DNA of 64,000 nucleotides from Azoarcus sp. CIB (GCF_001190925.1 NZ_CP011072.1:558001-622000), one strand, 5' to 3'; shown: positions 15,621 to 25,643, numbered from the stretch's first letter. The notes: generated by a model from the letters alone, not told the origin. Program-made: numbers and translations.

Positions 15621-18356
15621 ATGCCCGTCCTGTTGCTCGTCGATGGTTCCAGCTATCTGTATCGCGCGTTTCACGCGCTGCCGGATCTGCGCAATTCGAA
15701 GGGCGAGCCGACAGGAGCGATTCGGGGTGTGTTGTCGATGCTACGTCGGCTCGAAAGCGACTACAAGGCCGAATTCCGCGCCTGTGTGTTCGACGCCAAG
15801 GGCAAGACCTTCCGCGACGACTGGTATCCGGAGTACAAGGCGCAGCGCCCGCCGATGCCCGACGACCTGCGCGCGCAGATCGAGCCGCTGCACGAGGCGG
15901 TGCAGGCCGAGGGCTGGCCGCTGCTGGCGGTGGAAGGGGTCGAGGCCGACGACGTGATCGGCACGCTGACGCGCCTGGCGCTCGAGCGCGGCTGGGAGGT
16001 GGTGATCTCGACCGGCGACAAGGACCTGACCCAGCTCGTGCGCCCCGGCGTGAAGTGGGTGAACACGATGAGCGAGGAGGTGCTCGACGAGGCGGGGGTG
16101 GAGGCGAAATTCGGCGTGCCGCCCGAGCGCATCATCGATTACCTCGCGCTGGTCGGCGACACCGTCGACAACGTGCCGGGCGTCGAGAAGTGCGGTCCGA
16201 AGACTGCGGTGAAGTGGCTCACGGAGTACGGCACGCTCGACAGCCTCGTCGCGAACGCTGACAAGGTCGGCGGCAAGGTCGGCGAGAACCTGAGGAAGCA
16301 CCTCGACTTCCTGCCCTTGGGTAAAAAGCTGGTTACGGTCGCGACCGATGTCGCGCTGCCGGTCGCGCTCGACGACCTGCCGGCGCGCGAGGACGACAAG
16401 GCCGCCCTGCGCGCACTGTACGAGCGCTTCGAGTTCCGTGGCTGGCTGAAGGATTTGGACGGGCAGGGTGGCGGGGCGACGGCTCCCGCGGGCGGCGAAG
16501 CAGCCGCGGCCGCCGCGGCCGACGACCCACCCGTCGAGCCGGGTGCGCATCGCGGCGGCTACACGGCGATCCTCGACTGGGCGGCGTTCGACGCCTGGCT
16601 CGCGAAGCTGGATGCCGCTGCGCTCGTCGCCTTCGACACCGAAACCACCAGCCTGGATCCGATGGCGGCCCGCCTCGTCGGCATGTCCTTCGCGGTCGTC
16701 GCGGGCGAGGCGGCCTACCTGCCGCTGGCGCACCGCGGGCCTGACGTCCCGGCGCAGTTGCCGCTCGACGAGGTGCTCGCGCGCCTGCGGCCGTGGTTCG
16801 AGTCCGCGCAGCATGCAAAGGTCGGTCAGAACCTCAAGTACGACGCGCACGTACTGGCGAACCACTGCATCCGGCTGGCCGGCATCGCGCACGACACGCT
16901 GTTGCAGTCCTACGTGCTCGAGAGCGACAAGTCGCACGACATGGATTCGCTGGCGAAGCGCCACCTCGGCCTGACGACGATTCCCTACACCGACGTGTGC
17001 GGCAAGGGGGCGAAGCAGATCGGCTTCGACGAGGTCGCGCTCGACCGTGCGACCGAATACGCTGCCGAGGACGCCGATATCACATTGCGCCTGCATCAGG
17101 CACTTTGGCCGCAACTGGAGGCCGTGCCGGCGCTCGCGGCGCTGTACCGCGACATCGAACTGCCGGCGATGCAGGTGCTGCTGGAGATGGAGCGCACCGG
17201 CGTGCTGATCGACCCGTTTCTGCTCGCGCAACAGGGCGAGGAACTGGGGCGTCGCCTGATGGAGCTGGAGCGCGAGGCGCACCATCTGGCCGGCCAGCCC
17301 TTCAATCTCGCCTCACCGAAGCAACTGGGCGAGATCCTCTTCGGCAAGCTCGGCCTGCCGGTGGTGAAGAAGACCGCCACCGGCCAGCCCTCGACTGACG
17401 AGGAGGTGCTGCAGCAGCTCGCCGACGACTACCCGCTGCCCAAGCTGCTGCTCGAGCATCGCGGCTTTGCGAAGCTCAAGAGCACCTACGCCGACAAGCT
17501 GCCGCGCATGGTCAACCCCAAGACCGGGCGCGTGCATACGAGCTTCTCGCAGGCGGTCGCGGTCACCGGCCGGCTCGCGAGTTCGGACCCCAACCTGCAG
17601 AACATTCCGATCCGCACCGCCGAGGGACGGCGCATCCGCGCGGCCTTCATCGCACCGCGCGATCATGTGATCGTGTCGGCCGACTACTCGCAGATTGAGC
17701 TGCGCATCATGGCGCACCTGTCGGGCGACACGCGCCTGCTCGAAGCCTTTGCGCAGGGCGAGGACGTCCACCGCGCGACCGCAGCCGAGGTGTTCGGTGT
17801 GACGCCGGCCGAAGTCACGAGCGAGCAGCGCCGCTACGCCAAGGTGATCAACTTCGGCCTCATCTACGGCATGAGCGCGCACGGTCTGGCGATGAATCTG
17901 GGCATCGACCGCGCCGCGGCGCAGGGCTGGATCGACCGCTACTTCGCGCGTTACCCGGGGGTGGCCGCCTACATGGACCGCGTCAAGGCCGAGGCCAAGG
18001 AGCGCGGCTACGTCGAGACGGTGTTCGGCCGTCGCCTCTACCTGCCCGAGATCCGCGCCCAGCAAGTCGGTCGCCGTCAGGCCGCCGAGCGTGCGGCGAT
18101 CAATGCGCCGATGCAGGGCACGGCGGCGGACCTGATCAAGAAGGCGATGATCGCCGTGCACGGCTGGCTCGCGTCCTCGGGGCTGAAGACGCGCCTGATC
18201 CTGCAGGTGCATGACGAACTGGTGCTGGAGGTGCCGCGCGACGAGCTCGAGCGCGTGCGCGCGGAACTTCCGGCGCAGATGTGCGGCGTAGCCGACTTGG
18301 CGGTGCCGTTGCTGGTTGAGGTCGGCGTCGGCGACAACTGGGACGAGGCCCACTGA
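15621..18356 (+). CDS. polA: DNA polymerase I
   Basis: A 911-residue full-length Pol I for Okazaki-fragment processing and repair synthesis. The 5'-3' exonuclease domain (about 1-290) carries VDGSSYLYRAFHAL, VEADDVIGTL and the STGDKDL block. The 3'-5' proofreading domain is intact, with D339 and E341 in FDTETTS. Polymerase motif A DYSQIELR starts at D688, motif B is RRYAKVINFGLIYG and motif C VHDELVLE has D865. A low-complexity alanine-rich linker lies near 290-310. The ATG at 15621 has an AAGGAAG ribosome-binding site. Confidence 0.98.
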   Translation: MPVLLLVDGSSYLYRAFHALPDLRNSKGEPTGAIRGVLSMLRRLESDYKAEFRACVFDAKGKTFRDDWYPEYKAQRPPMPDDLRAQIEPLHEAVQAEGWPLLAVEGVEADDVIGTLTRLALERGWEVVISTGDKDLTQLVRPGVKWVNTMSEEVLDEAGVEAKFGVPPERIIDYLALVGDTVDNVPGVEKCGPKTAVKWLTEYGTLDSLVANADKVGGKVGENLRKHLDFLPLGKKLVTVATDVALPVALDDLPAREDDKAALRALYERFEFRGWLKDLDGQGGGATAPAGGEAAAAAAADDPPVEPGAHRGGYTAILDWAAFDAWLAKLDAAALVAFDTETTSLDPMAARLVGMSFAVVAGEAAYLPLAHRGPDVPAQLPLDEVLARLRPWFESAQHAKVGQNLKYDAHVLANHCIRLAGIAHDTLLQSYVLESDKSHDMDSLAKRHLGLTTIPYTDVCGKGAKQIGFDEVALDRATEYAAEDADITLRLHQALWPQLEAVPALAALYRDIELPAMQVLLEMERTGVLIDPFLLAQQGEELGRRLMELEREAHHLAGQPFNLASPKQLGEILFGKLGLPVVKKTATGQPSTDEEVLQQLADDYPLPKLLLEHRGFAKLKSTYADKLPRMVNPKTGRVHTSFSQAVAVTGRLASSDPNLQNIPIRTAEGRRIRAAFIAPRDHVIVSADYSQIELRIMAHLSGDTRLLEAFAQGEDVHRATAAEVFGVTPAEVTSEQRRYAKVINFGLIYGMSAHGLAMNLGIDRAAAQGWIDRYFARYPGVAAYMDRVKAEAKERGYVETVFGRRLYLPEIRAQQVGRRQAAERAAINAPMQGTAADLIKKAMIAVHGWLASSGLKTRLILQVHDELVLEVPRDELERVRAELPAQMCGVADLAVPLLVEVGVGDNWDEAH

Positions 18357-18377
18357 GGGGGACGGCGACAGTCCCCC
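18357..18377 (+). terminator. Hairpin directly after polA
   Basis: GGGGGAC (18357-18363) and GTCCCCC (18371-18377) form a perfect 7-bp stem with a 7-base loop, starting at the first base after the polA stop. No T-tract follows, so it is either a weak terminator or a 3'-end stabilising hairpin. Confidence 0.35.
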
Positions 18378-18388
18378 GTCGGCATCGA

Positions 18389-18420
18389 AAATCGCGGGGC
18401 GGGATGCGTTGCTCCCGCCC
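18389..18420 (-). terminator. Probable rho-independent terminator of the alanine symporter gene
   Basis: On the minus strand GGGCGGGA (18420-18413) pairs with TCCCGCCC (18404-18397) across an 8-base loop. CGCGATTTT follows, giving a short T-tract. It lies 18 bp after the stop of the gene ending at 18438, between convergent genes. Confidence 0.5.
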
Positions 18421-18437
18421 GCGTCCGCCAAGGTCGA

Positions 18438-19871
18438 TCAGCGGCGATCGACCCAGAAATCCGCGTTGCGGATTCCCAGCTTCTCCGGGTCGAACACCGG
18501 ATCCTTGCCTTCCTTCTTCTGCTGCTCGTAGTCGCGTAGCGCGACGAGCGCGGGCTTCTGCAGAATCAGGATCGCGATGATGTTGAGCCAAGCCATGACG
18601 CCCACGCCGATGTCACCGAGGTCCCACGCCGCGCCGGCGCTGCGCACAGAGCCGTAGGTCACCGCCGCCATCATCACGATGCGCAGCACGAACACCAGCC
18701 ACGGGCGATGCACCTTGCGGTTGATGTAGGAGAGATTGGTCTCGGCCATGTAGTAGTACGCGACGATGGTCGTGAAGGCGAAGAACATCAGCGCCAGCGC
18801 GACGAAGCTCGCACCGAAGCCGGGCATGACCGACTCGACCGCGGCCTGCGTGTAGGCGGGGCCGGTTTCGACGCCCGGCAGGTGATCGAGGATCATCGAC
18901 CCGTCCGGGTGCTTGACGTTGTACTTGCCGGTGGCGAGCAGCATGAACGCCGTCGCCGAGCACACCAGCAGCGTGTCGATATACACCGAGAAGGCCTGCA
19001 CATAGCCCTGCTTGGCCGGATGCGACACTTCCGCTGCTGCCGCCGGGTGCGGTCCCGAACCCTGGCCCGCCTCGTTCGAATACACGCCGCGCTTCACGCC
19101 CCACTGCACCGCGAGGCCCAGCACCGCACCGAACCCGGCCTCGAAACCGAAGGCGCTTTTGAAGATCAGCGCAATCATCGCCGGTACTTGATCGATGTGC
19201 AGGAACACGATCACCAGCGCCATCAGGATGTAGGCGAGCGCCATGAAGGGCACGACGAACTCGGCGAAGTGCGCAATGCGCTTGACGCCGCCGAAGATGA
19301 TGAAGCCCAGCGTGATCACCATGAGCGCCGCGCTGACCGCGGGATCGATACCCCACGCATTCTGCACGCCCGAAGCGATGCTGTTGGCCTGCACGCCGGG
19401 CAGCAGCAGGCCCATCGCGATCGTCGTCGCGACGGCGAAGATCCAGGCGTACCACCTTTGTCCCATCGCCTTCTCGATGTAGTAGGCGGGACCGCCGCGG
19501 TACTGGCCCTTGTCGTCCTTTTCCTTGTAGATCTGCGCCAGCGTCGACTCGATGTAAGCGGTCGATGCACCGAGGAAGGCGGTCATCCACATCCAGAACA
19601 CCGCGCCGGGCCCGCCGAAGGTGATCGCGGTGGCGACCCCGGCGATGTTGCCGGTGCCGACGCGGCCGGAAAGGGCCATCGCCAGTGCCTGGAACGAAGA
19701 TACGCCGGCGTCGGAGCTCTTGCCTTCGAACATCAGGCGGATCATCTCGTTGAAGCCGCGCACCTGCATGAAGCGCGTGCGGATCGAGAAGTACAGGCCC
19801 ACGCCCAGGCACAGATAGACGAGTGCGGGGCTCCAGACGTAGCCGTTGATGGTTGAAATGAGTGCATCCAT
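18438..19871 (-). CDS. Sodium:alanine symporter, AGCS family
   Basis: A 477-residue inner-membrane transporter with about 10-11 hydrophobic helices. Family motifs include GVGLYFSIRTRFMQVR, the GRVGTGNIAGVATAITFGGPGAVFWMW block (about 71-97) with the Na+-site glycine stretch, and NEAGQGSGPHPAAAAEV. The start MDALIST at 19871 is set by a GGAG ribosome-binding site; a longer in-frame start at 20066 would run through the intergenic region. Likely imports L-alanine or glycine with Na+. It is monocistronic. Confidence 0.93.
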   Translation of the reverse strand: MDALISTINGYVWSPALVYLCLGVGLYFSIRTRFMQVRGFNEMIRLMFEGKSSDAGVSSFQALAMALSGRVGTGNIAGVATAITFGGPGAVFWMWMTAFLGASTAYIESTLAQIYKEKDDKGQYRGGPAYYIEKAMGQRWYAWIFAVATTIAMGLLLPGVQANSIASGVQNAWGIDPAVSAALMVITLGFIIFGGVKRIAHFAEFVVPFMALAYILMALVIVFLHIDQVPAMIALIFKSAFGFEAGFGAVLGLAVQWGVKRGVYSNEAGQGSGPHPAAAAEVSHPAKQGYVQAFSVYIDTLLVCSATAFMLLATGKYNVKHPDGSMILDHLPGVETGPAYTQAAVESVMPGFGASFVALALMFFAFTTIVAYYYMAETNLSYINRKVHRPWLVFVLRIVMMAAVTYGSVRSAGAAWDLGDIGVGVMAWLNIIAILILQKPALVALRDYEQQKKEGKDPVFDPEKLGIRNADFWVDRR

Positions 19872-20056
19872 TGATTCGTCTCCTTGTGGGATGCGATTTC
19901 CTGGTTTTGTGGCGGCGCTGCGTCGTGCCCCGGGGATCGTGGGGCGGGCAGCATCGGCTTGGGTAGGCCACGCCAGGTGGAAATCGCGCGGCGCGATGAT
20001 ACGCGAGGTGTTACAGATCCGGGCTGCACTCGTGTCAGCGGTGGGCTCCGGGAGGG

Positions 20057-20062
20057 TATACT
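20057..20062 (+). promoter_or_regulatory. Candidate promoter of the surface-glycan operon
   Basis: TATACT at 20057-20062 is a good -10 match, 51 bp before the first ATG. The best upstream partner is TGTCAG (20033-20038) at 18-base spacing, a poor -35. The rest of the 242-bp gap from 19872 to 20113 shows nothing else that I recognise. Confidence 0.35.
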
Positions 20063-20113
20063 TCAAAGATTTTTCGCCATGCCTGCGCCGAAGAGTTTTC
20101 GAGTCTCGGCGCT

Positions 20114-21880
20114 ATGACTTTTGAGGCTTCACCCTTGGCTCTGACCATTCTCGGCCTGTCCGGCGCCCTGACGCACGACCCCTCCGCAGCCCTGTACATC
20201 GATGGCACGCTCGTCGCGGCGGCGGAAGAAGAGCGCTTCGTGCGCGACAAGCACGCCAAGAACCGCATGCCCTACGAGGCGGCGAAGTTCTGCCTCGAGT
20301 TCGCCGGCATCAAGCCGCAGGACGTCGACGCCGTCGCGATCCCGTTCGCGCCGATCAGCATCACGGAGCCGGCGCGCTGGCACTATGCGAAGCGATACTG
20401 GTATGCCCCGGACCGCGGCCTCGACGCGATCCTGACGGGCAATCGCCGATACTACCGCTACAAGAAGCGCATCGAGTGGTGCCTCGCGCAGCTCGGCTTC
20501 GACCTGAAGAAGACCGAGATCGTGCCGGTGGAGCACCATCTCGCGCACGCGTCGAGCGCCTACCACTGCTCGGGCTTCCAGGAGAAGACCGCGATCCTCG
20601 GCATCGATGGCAAGGGCGAGTACGCGACGACCTTCTTCGGCTACGGCGAGAACGGCAAGATCCACAAGATCAAGGAGTTCTACGATCCCGATTCGCTCGG
20701 CGGCCTGTACGGCGCGATCACCGAGTACCTCGGCTTCGAAATGCTCGACGGCGAGTACAAGGTCATGGGCATGGCGCCCTACGGCGATCCGGACAAGTAC
20801 GACTTCTCGCGCCTGGCGAAATTCGAGAACGGCGAACTGGTGATCGACACCGATTACGCCAACGTGATCGGCTTCCGCCGCTACAAGGAGAACGGCAAGG
20901 GCTACTACTTCTCGCCCAAGCTGATCGACTGGCTGGGGCCGAAGCGCGCCGGCGACATCGCCGACGAGCCCTACATCCACTACGCCGCGAGCATGCAGAA
21001 GCTGTTCGAGGATCTCGCGTTGCAGATGATCGACCACTACCTCGGCGACATCCTGCGCGACACCGGGCGGTTGGCCTTCGCCGGCGGCGGCGCGTTGAAC
21101 GTCAAGCTCAACCAGAAGATCATCGCGCGACCGGATCTGCGCGAACTCTTCGTGCAGCCGGCCTCGGGCGACTCCGGGACAGCCGTGGGCGCGGCCTCCT
21201 ACGTGTCGGTCGCGCGCGGCGTGCCGGTCGAGAAGATGGAACACGTCTATCTCGGGCCGCGCTACTCCAACGAGGATGTGATCGCCGCGTGCGCCAAGCA
21301 TCCGGCGCAGCCGAAGTGGCAACAGATCTCCGACGTTCCCGCGCGCATCGCGCAAGTTCTGAAAGACGGCAATCCGGTGGCGTGGTTCCAGGGGCGCATG
21401 GAGTTCGGGCCGCGCGCGCTCGGTGGGCGCTCCATCCTCGGCTGCCCCAGCGCGGCGGGCGTCGCCGACCGCATCAACGAGCAGATCAAGTTCCGCGAGC
21501 GCTGGCGGCCGTTCTGCCCCAGCATGCTCGACACCGTCGGCCCGCAGATGCTGCAGACGGATCATCCGGCCCCCTTCATGACCTTCACCTTCGAAGTCGC
21601 GGAGGAGTGGAAGACGCGTGTGCCCGAGGTCGTGCACGAGGACGGCACTTCGCGCGCCCAAGTGCTCAAGCGCGAGTTCAACCCGCGTTACTACGACCTG
21701 ATGAAGGAACTGGAGAAGCTCACCGGCAACGGCGTCGTGCTCAACACCTCGCTCAACCGCCGCGGCGAGCCCATGATCTGCTCGCCGACGGACGCGCTGA
21801 ACATGTTCTTCGGCTCGGACCTGCAGTACCTGATCATGGAGGACGTGCTGGTCGTGAAGGAGGGCGCGGCCCTTGGCTGA
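20114..21880 (+). CDS. Carbamoyltransferase, NodU/CmcH family
   Basis: A 588-residue O-carbamoyltransferase that would transfer carbamoyl from carbamoyl phosphate, probably to a sugar hydroxyl. The N-terminal ASKHA-like domain opens LGLSGALTHDPSAAL, with the metal/adenylate motif HHLAHASSAYH (H141, H142, H145). The C-terminal domain has GPRALGGRSILG and NTSLNRRGEPM. It leads an operon of glycan genes, so the product is probably a carbamoylated surface sugar. The ATG at 20114 has a poor ribosome-binding site. A TTG at 20135, preceded by GAGG, would give a more typical N-terminus. Confidence 0.92.
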   Translation: MTFEASPLALTILGLSGALTHDPSAALYIDGTLVAAAEEERFVRDKHAKNRMPYEAAKFCLEFAGIKPQDVDAVAIPFAPISITEPARWHYAKRYWYAPDRGLDAILTGNRRYYRYKKRIEWCLAQLGFDLKKTEIVPVEHHLAHASSAYHCSGFQEKTAILGIDGKGEYATTFFGYGENGKIHKIKEFYDPDSLGGLYGAITEYLGFEMLDGEYKVMGMAPYGDPDKYDFSRLAKFENGELVIDTDYANVIGFRRYKENGKGYYFSPKLIDWLGPKRAGDIADEPYIHYAASMQKLFEDLALQMIDHYLGDILRDTGRLAFAGGGALNVKLNQKIIARPDLRELFVQPASGDSGTAVGAASYVSVARGVPVEKMEHVYLGPRYSNEDVIAACAKHPAQPKWQQISDVPARIAQVLKDGNPVAWFQGRMEFGPRALGGRSILGCPSAAGVADRINEQIKFRERWRPFCPSMLDTVGPQMLQTDHPAPFMTFTFEVAEEWKTRVPEVVHEDGTSRAQVLKREFNPRYYDLMKELEKLTGNGVVLNTSLNRRGEPMICSPTDALNMFFGSDLQYLIMEDVLVVKEGAALG

Positions 21881-23006
21881 ACGCCGCATCCTGCAGTTCT
21901 GCCACTGCCACTACGGCCCGTTCGCTGATGTCGCGCGCCAGTACGCGGTCCTGTTCAAGGATTCGCCGTACAAGGTCACGACCGTCTATCTGACCGATCC
22001 GGCGAGCGACGAAGTCACCGCGCTGTCGGCGTCCGACGAGGTGATCTACCTCGACTACGACGGCGCCGACGTGCGCGGACTCAAGCTCGACGCGATGCGC
22101 CGCGTGCGCGAGATCATCGCCGGGCGCGACTTCGCGCTGATCCTCGCGCACCGCTTCAAGCCCATCCACATCTCGTGTTGGGGGACGAAGCTCCCGGTGA
22201 TCGGCGTGCATCACGCCTTCGGTGACTACGAGCGCCTGACGCACAAGCTTTTTGCGCGCTGGTTCGGCAAGCGCCTCGGCCTGCTGGGGGTGTCCGATGC
22301 GATCCGCGACGACATCCGCCGCGGCGTGCCGTCATGGCCGGCCGACCGCATCGAGACGCTGCACAATCGCATCGACGTGGACGCCGTGCGTGCCGAAGTG
22401 CTGCCGCGCGAGGCGGCGCGCGAACTGCTCGGCCTGCCGCGCGATGCCTTCGTCGTCGGCAACGTCGGCCGGCTGCACCCGGACAAGGACCAGGCCACGC
22501 TGCTGCGCGGCTTCGCCCGCGCCCTGCCGGACCTTCCTGCCGAGGTGATCCTGACGATCCTCGGCAAGGGGCGGCTGGAAGCGTCGTTGCGGAAACTTGC
22601 CGGCGAACTGGGGATTGCCGAGCGGGTGCGTTTCCTCGGGCAGGTGCCGAATGCGCGCCGCGCTTTCTCTGCGTTCGACATGTTCGCACTGAGCTCCGAC
22701 CACGAGCCCTTCGGCATGGTGCTGCTCGAGGCGATGGCCGCGCGCGTGCCGGTGATCGCGACCGATTGCGGCGGCGCGCCGGAAGTCGTAGGCGATGTGG
22801 GTACGCTTTTCCCGCTGGGCGACGCGGCGGCGCTCGCCCGCGGTCTCGTGGCCGGGGCGCGCATGCCCGCGGCGGAGCGCGAGGCGATTGTCGAACGCGG
22901 CATCGAGCGCCTGTACGCGCACTTCTCGGACGAGGCCGCGCGGCGCCGCTTCTTTGCGCTGCCGATGGTCAGGGCGGTGCTCGGCGAACCGGACTGGATG
23001 CGATGA
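21873..23006 (+). CDS. Glycosyltransferase, GT4 family
   Basis: A 377-residue GT-B glycosyltransferase. It starts at a TTG (21873) overlapping the carbamoyltransferase stop by 8 bp, preceded by AAGGAGGG. The N-terminal acceptor domain begins ILQFCHCHYGPFADVARQYA. The C-terminal donor domain shows VGNVGRLHPDKDQATLL, ILGKGRLEASL and the EPFGMVLLEAMA retaining-enzyme ExxxxxxxE motif, followed by PVIATDCGGAPEVV. Donor and acceptor cannot be predicted. Confidence 0.9.
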   Translation: MAERRILQFCHCHYGPFADVARQYAVLFKDSPYKVTTVYLTDPASDEVTALSASDEVIYLDYDGADVRGLKLDAMRRVREIIAGRDFALILAHRFKPIHISCWGTKLPVIGVHHAFGDYERLTHKLFARWFGKRLGLLGVSDAIRDDIRRGVPSWPADRIETLHNRIDVDAVRAEVLPREAARELLGLPRDAFVVGNVGRLHPDKDQATLLRGFARALPDLPAEVILTILGKGRLEASLRKLAGELGIAERVRFLGQVPNARRAFSAFDMFALSSDHEPFGMVLLEAMAARVPVIATDCGGAPEVVGDVGTLFPLGDAAALARGLVAGARMPAAEREAIVERGIERLYAHFSDEAARRRFFALPMVRAVLGEPDWMR

Positions 23007-23896
23007 GCGCGCAACAGCCGTCGATCTGCTTCCTGATTCCGTATTTCGGTCGCTGGCCGTTCTGGATGCCCTTTTTCGTCGCGAGCTGCCGCGCCAACCC
23101 GACCGTGGACTGGCTGCTCTTCTCCGACTGCGGGCCGATTCCCGACTGCCCGCCCAACGTGCGCGTCGTGGACACCTCCTACCAGGACTATTGCGCCCGC
23201 GTCGCGCGCGCGCTCGACATCCCCTTCGCGCCGAAGAATCCCTACAAGCTGTGCGACGTGAAGCCGGCCTTCGGCTACATCCACGAGGACGAGCTGCGGG
23301 GCTACGATTTCTGGGCTTTCGGTGACCTCGACCTCGTGTGGGGCGACCTGCGCGCGTATTTCACGGCCGAGCGGCTGGCGCGGAAGGATCTTTTCGCGAC
23401 CCACGCGCGGCGCATCTCGGGACATTGCTGCCTGGTGAGGAATACGCGCGAAATGCGCGAGGCCTTCCGGCTGATGCGGGACTGGCAGCCGCGCATGACC
23501 GACCAGAAGCACCATGCGCTCGACGAAGGGGCATTCAGCCGGATCTTCATCCGCTACAAGAATCTTCCCGACCGGGTCGCGCATCTACCGCGCCTGCTCA
23601 ACTCCTGGTATCGGCGCGCGGAATTCGTCGAGGCTTTCAGCACGCCCGACGCGAAGGTCGCGTGGGTCGACGGCGGTTTCGATTTTCCGCAGCGCTGGTT
23701 CTGGGACCGCGGCCGGCTGACCAACGATCGCGACGGAAACCGCGTCTTCCCCTACCTGCATTTCGTCGTGTGGAAGAAGCATGCCTGGAAGGATCTGGCG
23801 GCTGCGGATGCGGCCACGCTCGCAGCCCTGGCCGCCTCCGGCCGGTGGTCCGTCGATGCAGGTGGATTCCACCCGCTAGTCGAGGCCGCGGCATGA
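23003..23896 (+). CDS. Putative glycosyltransferase, DUF6625-like
   Basis: A 297-residue soluble protein beginning ICFLIPYFGRWPFWMPFF, which matches the family of short sugar-modifying enzymes now called DUF6625. A GDLDLVWGDL segment (about 110-119) contains a DLD that could serve as the metal-binding DxD of a GT-A fold. The C-terminus has FPYLHFVVWKKHAWK. It overlaps the previous and next genes by ATGA at both ends. Involvement in glycan assembly is inferred from context. Confidence 0.72.
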   Translation: MSAQQPSICFLIPYFGRWPFWMPFFVASCRANPTVDWLLFSDCGPIPDCPPNVRVVDTSYQDYCARVARALDIPFAPKNPYKLCDVKPAFGYIHEDELRGYDFWAFGDLDLVWGDLRAYFTAERLARKDLFATHARRISGHCCLVRNTREMREAFRLMRDWQPRMTDQKHHALDEGAFSRIFIRYKNLPDRVAHLPRLLNSWYRRAEFVEAFSTPDAKVAWVDGGFDFPQRWFWDRGRLTNDRDGNRVFPYLHFVVWKKHAWKDLAAADAATLAALAASGRWSVDAGGFHPLVEAAA

Positions 23897-24849
23897 AGGT
23901 CCTGCTGTTGGTCCAGAAGGAGCAGCGCGTCATCCTCGACCGCCTCTACGACGGCATCGCCGCGCACACGGACTGCGACCTGCGCTGGCTCGGCCGCGAA
24001 GACCAGGCGAACCTGCGGCGCTATTTCCGGCGCAACGTCCGTGTCGAAGACTACGAGCGCATCGTGTTCTTCCTGCGCTTCAAGCAGGAGATCCGGCAGG
24101 TGCCGTTCATCCGCACCGTGCCGAACCTCGTGATCCTCGAGCATGACGCCTGCCAGAACTATTTCCCCGGCAAGTACCAGGGAAAGTTCAGCCGCCACTA
24201 TGCGCAGCTGCCTTGGGCGCGCGTGATTTCGTCCGGCTTCACGGTTTCGCAGCGCTTGCGCGACGAAGGTGTCGACGCGGTGTTCGTGCCCAAGGGCTAC
24301 GACCAGACGATGCTGCGCAATCTGGGCCTGGAGCGTGACATCGAACTCGCCTTCGTCGGCAGCACGAAGAGTTCCGTGTATACGGGGCGTCGCCGGATGC
24401 TCGACGAGATCGCCGCGCGGGAGCAGCTCCTGATCACCCGGACGGCTTCCGGCGACGAGTATCTGCGCACGCTGAACCGCATCCGCTTCTTCGTCGGTGC
24501 CGATGCCGGAATCGGCGAGTACATGATCAAGAATTTCGAGGCGATGGCCTGCGGTTGCGTGCTGTGCGCGAACGATCAGGGCGCCGGGGAAAACGCCGCG
24601 CTGGGGTTCCGTGACATGGAAAACGTCGTCCTGTATCGCGATGCGGCGGAACTGAGCGCGAAGCTCGCGGTGCTGCGCGAGGACGCGGGTCTCGCCGCGC
24701 GGATTGCCGCAGCCGGACAGGCGCTGGCCGAGCGCGAATACCGTTTCGACCGGCTGGGGGAAAAGATCGCACAGGCACTCGTGCCGCCCTTGCGCCCCAA
24801 GCCGCCCCTGGGGCCGATCGAGCGCTTCCGTCAGCTGCTCGGGTTCTGA
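23893..24849 (+). CDS. Glycosyltransferase, GT-B fold (CgeB-like)
   Basis: A 318-residue protein. The C-terminal half has the CgeB/DUF3880-type pattern: LAFVGSTKSSVYTGRR, then GADAGIGEYMIKNFEAMACGCVL where E and the GCG segment fit the GT-B donor site. A proline-rich tail (PPLRPKPPLGP) ends the protein. It starts at an ATG overlapping the upstream gene by 4 bp. Classed as a glycosyltransferase by fold; the sugar is unknown. Confidence 0.75.
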   Translation: MKVLLLVQKEQRVILDRLYDGIAAHTDCDLRWLGREDQANLRRYFRRNVRVEDYERIVFFLRFKQEIRQVPFIRTVPNLVILEHDACQNYFPGKYQGKFSRHYAQLPWARVISSGFTVSQRLRDEGVDAVFVPKGYDQTMLRNLGLERDIELAFVGSTKSSVYTGRRRMLDEIAAREQLLITRTASGDEYLRTLNRIRFFVGADAGIGEYMIKNFEAMACGCVLCANDQGAGENAALGFRDMENVVLYRDAAELSAKLAVLREDAGLAARIAAAGQALAEREYRFDRLGEKIAQALVPPLRPKPPLGPIERFRQLLGF

Positions 24850-24941
24850 GGCGTCGCGATGTGCTTATACAGCTGCAGGATGCGATCTGTCAGGTACGTG
24901 TTTCTGCGCGCCGCCCGGCAGAGTCAACTAGGTGAAGCTTC

Positions 24942-25631
24942 ATGAGAAGGTATCTCTGGAAACTTGTTCCGAAGCAGGCGCGTGAATCCATCCTCAACCG
25001 TCTGTCGGTTGTCGATCGTTCCGCGATCGACAAGATTCTCTCGGACAGTGCCCGCCTGCCGGTCGATTTCGAGCGCCATTCGTGCATTTTCATCCATGTG
25101 CCGAAGTGCGCCGGGAGCAGCGTGAAGCGCGCCCTGTTTCCGGGAAGGACGCACGGGCATATGCCATTGTGGTTCTACGAAAGAAATTTCCCGGAGTTCT
25201 TCGAGAGCGCGTTCAAGTTCTGCTTCGTCAGGAATCCGCTCGACCGCGCGTATTCGGCCTACCACTATCTGCGCTCCAATCAGGATATCCAGCGCGATCA
25301 GGCGGCGCGCCGCATGGTGATGCGCTACGACACCTTTGACGGATTCGTGCAGAAGTGGCTGTGCGAGGAAACCGCCCGAATGCAGATGCACTTTGCCCCG
25401 CAGTGGCAGTTCTTGTGCGATTCGTTGGGCCAGTTGCGCATCGACTTCATTGGGCGGCAGGAGACGATGGCCGCGGATTTTCTGCGGGTATGCACAGTGC
25501 TTGGAGTTGACGCCAAATTGGATCAGACAAATGTCTCGCCCCCACAGTCGCAGGAGCCGACATTTCAGGCGCGTACGATAGACCGCATCCGTCGCGTGTA
25601 CGAGCGCGACTACGAGTTGTTGGGTTACTGA
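24942..25631 (+). CDS. Sulfotransferase family 2 domain protein
   Basis: A 229-residue PAPS-dependent sulfotransferase homologue. The 5'-phosphosulfate-binding loop IHVPKCAGSS is at 51-60, and the 3'-phosphate-binding motif FVRNPLDRAYSAY at 95-107. This family often sulfates glycans. A 92-bp gap separates it from the upstream gene, the only sizeable break in the operon, and two sampled 60-base lines here count 53 and 55% GC against about 67% in the carbamoyltransferase. This suggests it was acquired separately. No PAPS synthesis genes are in the window. Confidence 0.86.
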   Translation: MRRYLWKLVPKQARESILNRLSVVDRSAIDKILSDSARLPVDFERHSCIFIHVPKCAGSSVKRALFPGRTHGHMPLWFYERNFPEFFESAFKFCFVRNPLDRAYSAYHYLRSNQDIQRDQAARRMVMRYDTFDGFVQKWLCEETARMQMHFAPQWQFLCDSLGQLRIDFIGRQETMAADFLRVCTVLGVDAKLDQTNVSPPQSQEPTFQARTIDRIRRVYERDYELLGY

Positions 25632-25643
25632 GGCAAGCGGAAC

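Noticed and set aside
20129..21889. A 586-codon minus-strand frame opposite the carbamoyltransferase
   Set aside because: No recognisable domain, no ribosome-binding site, and a compositional shadow of a well-supported gene.
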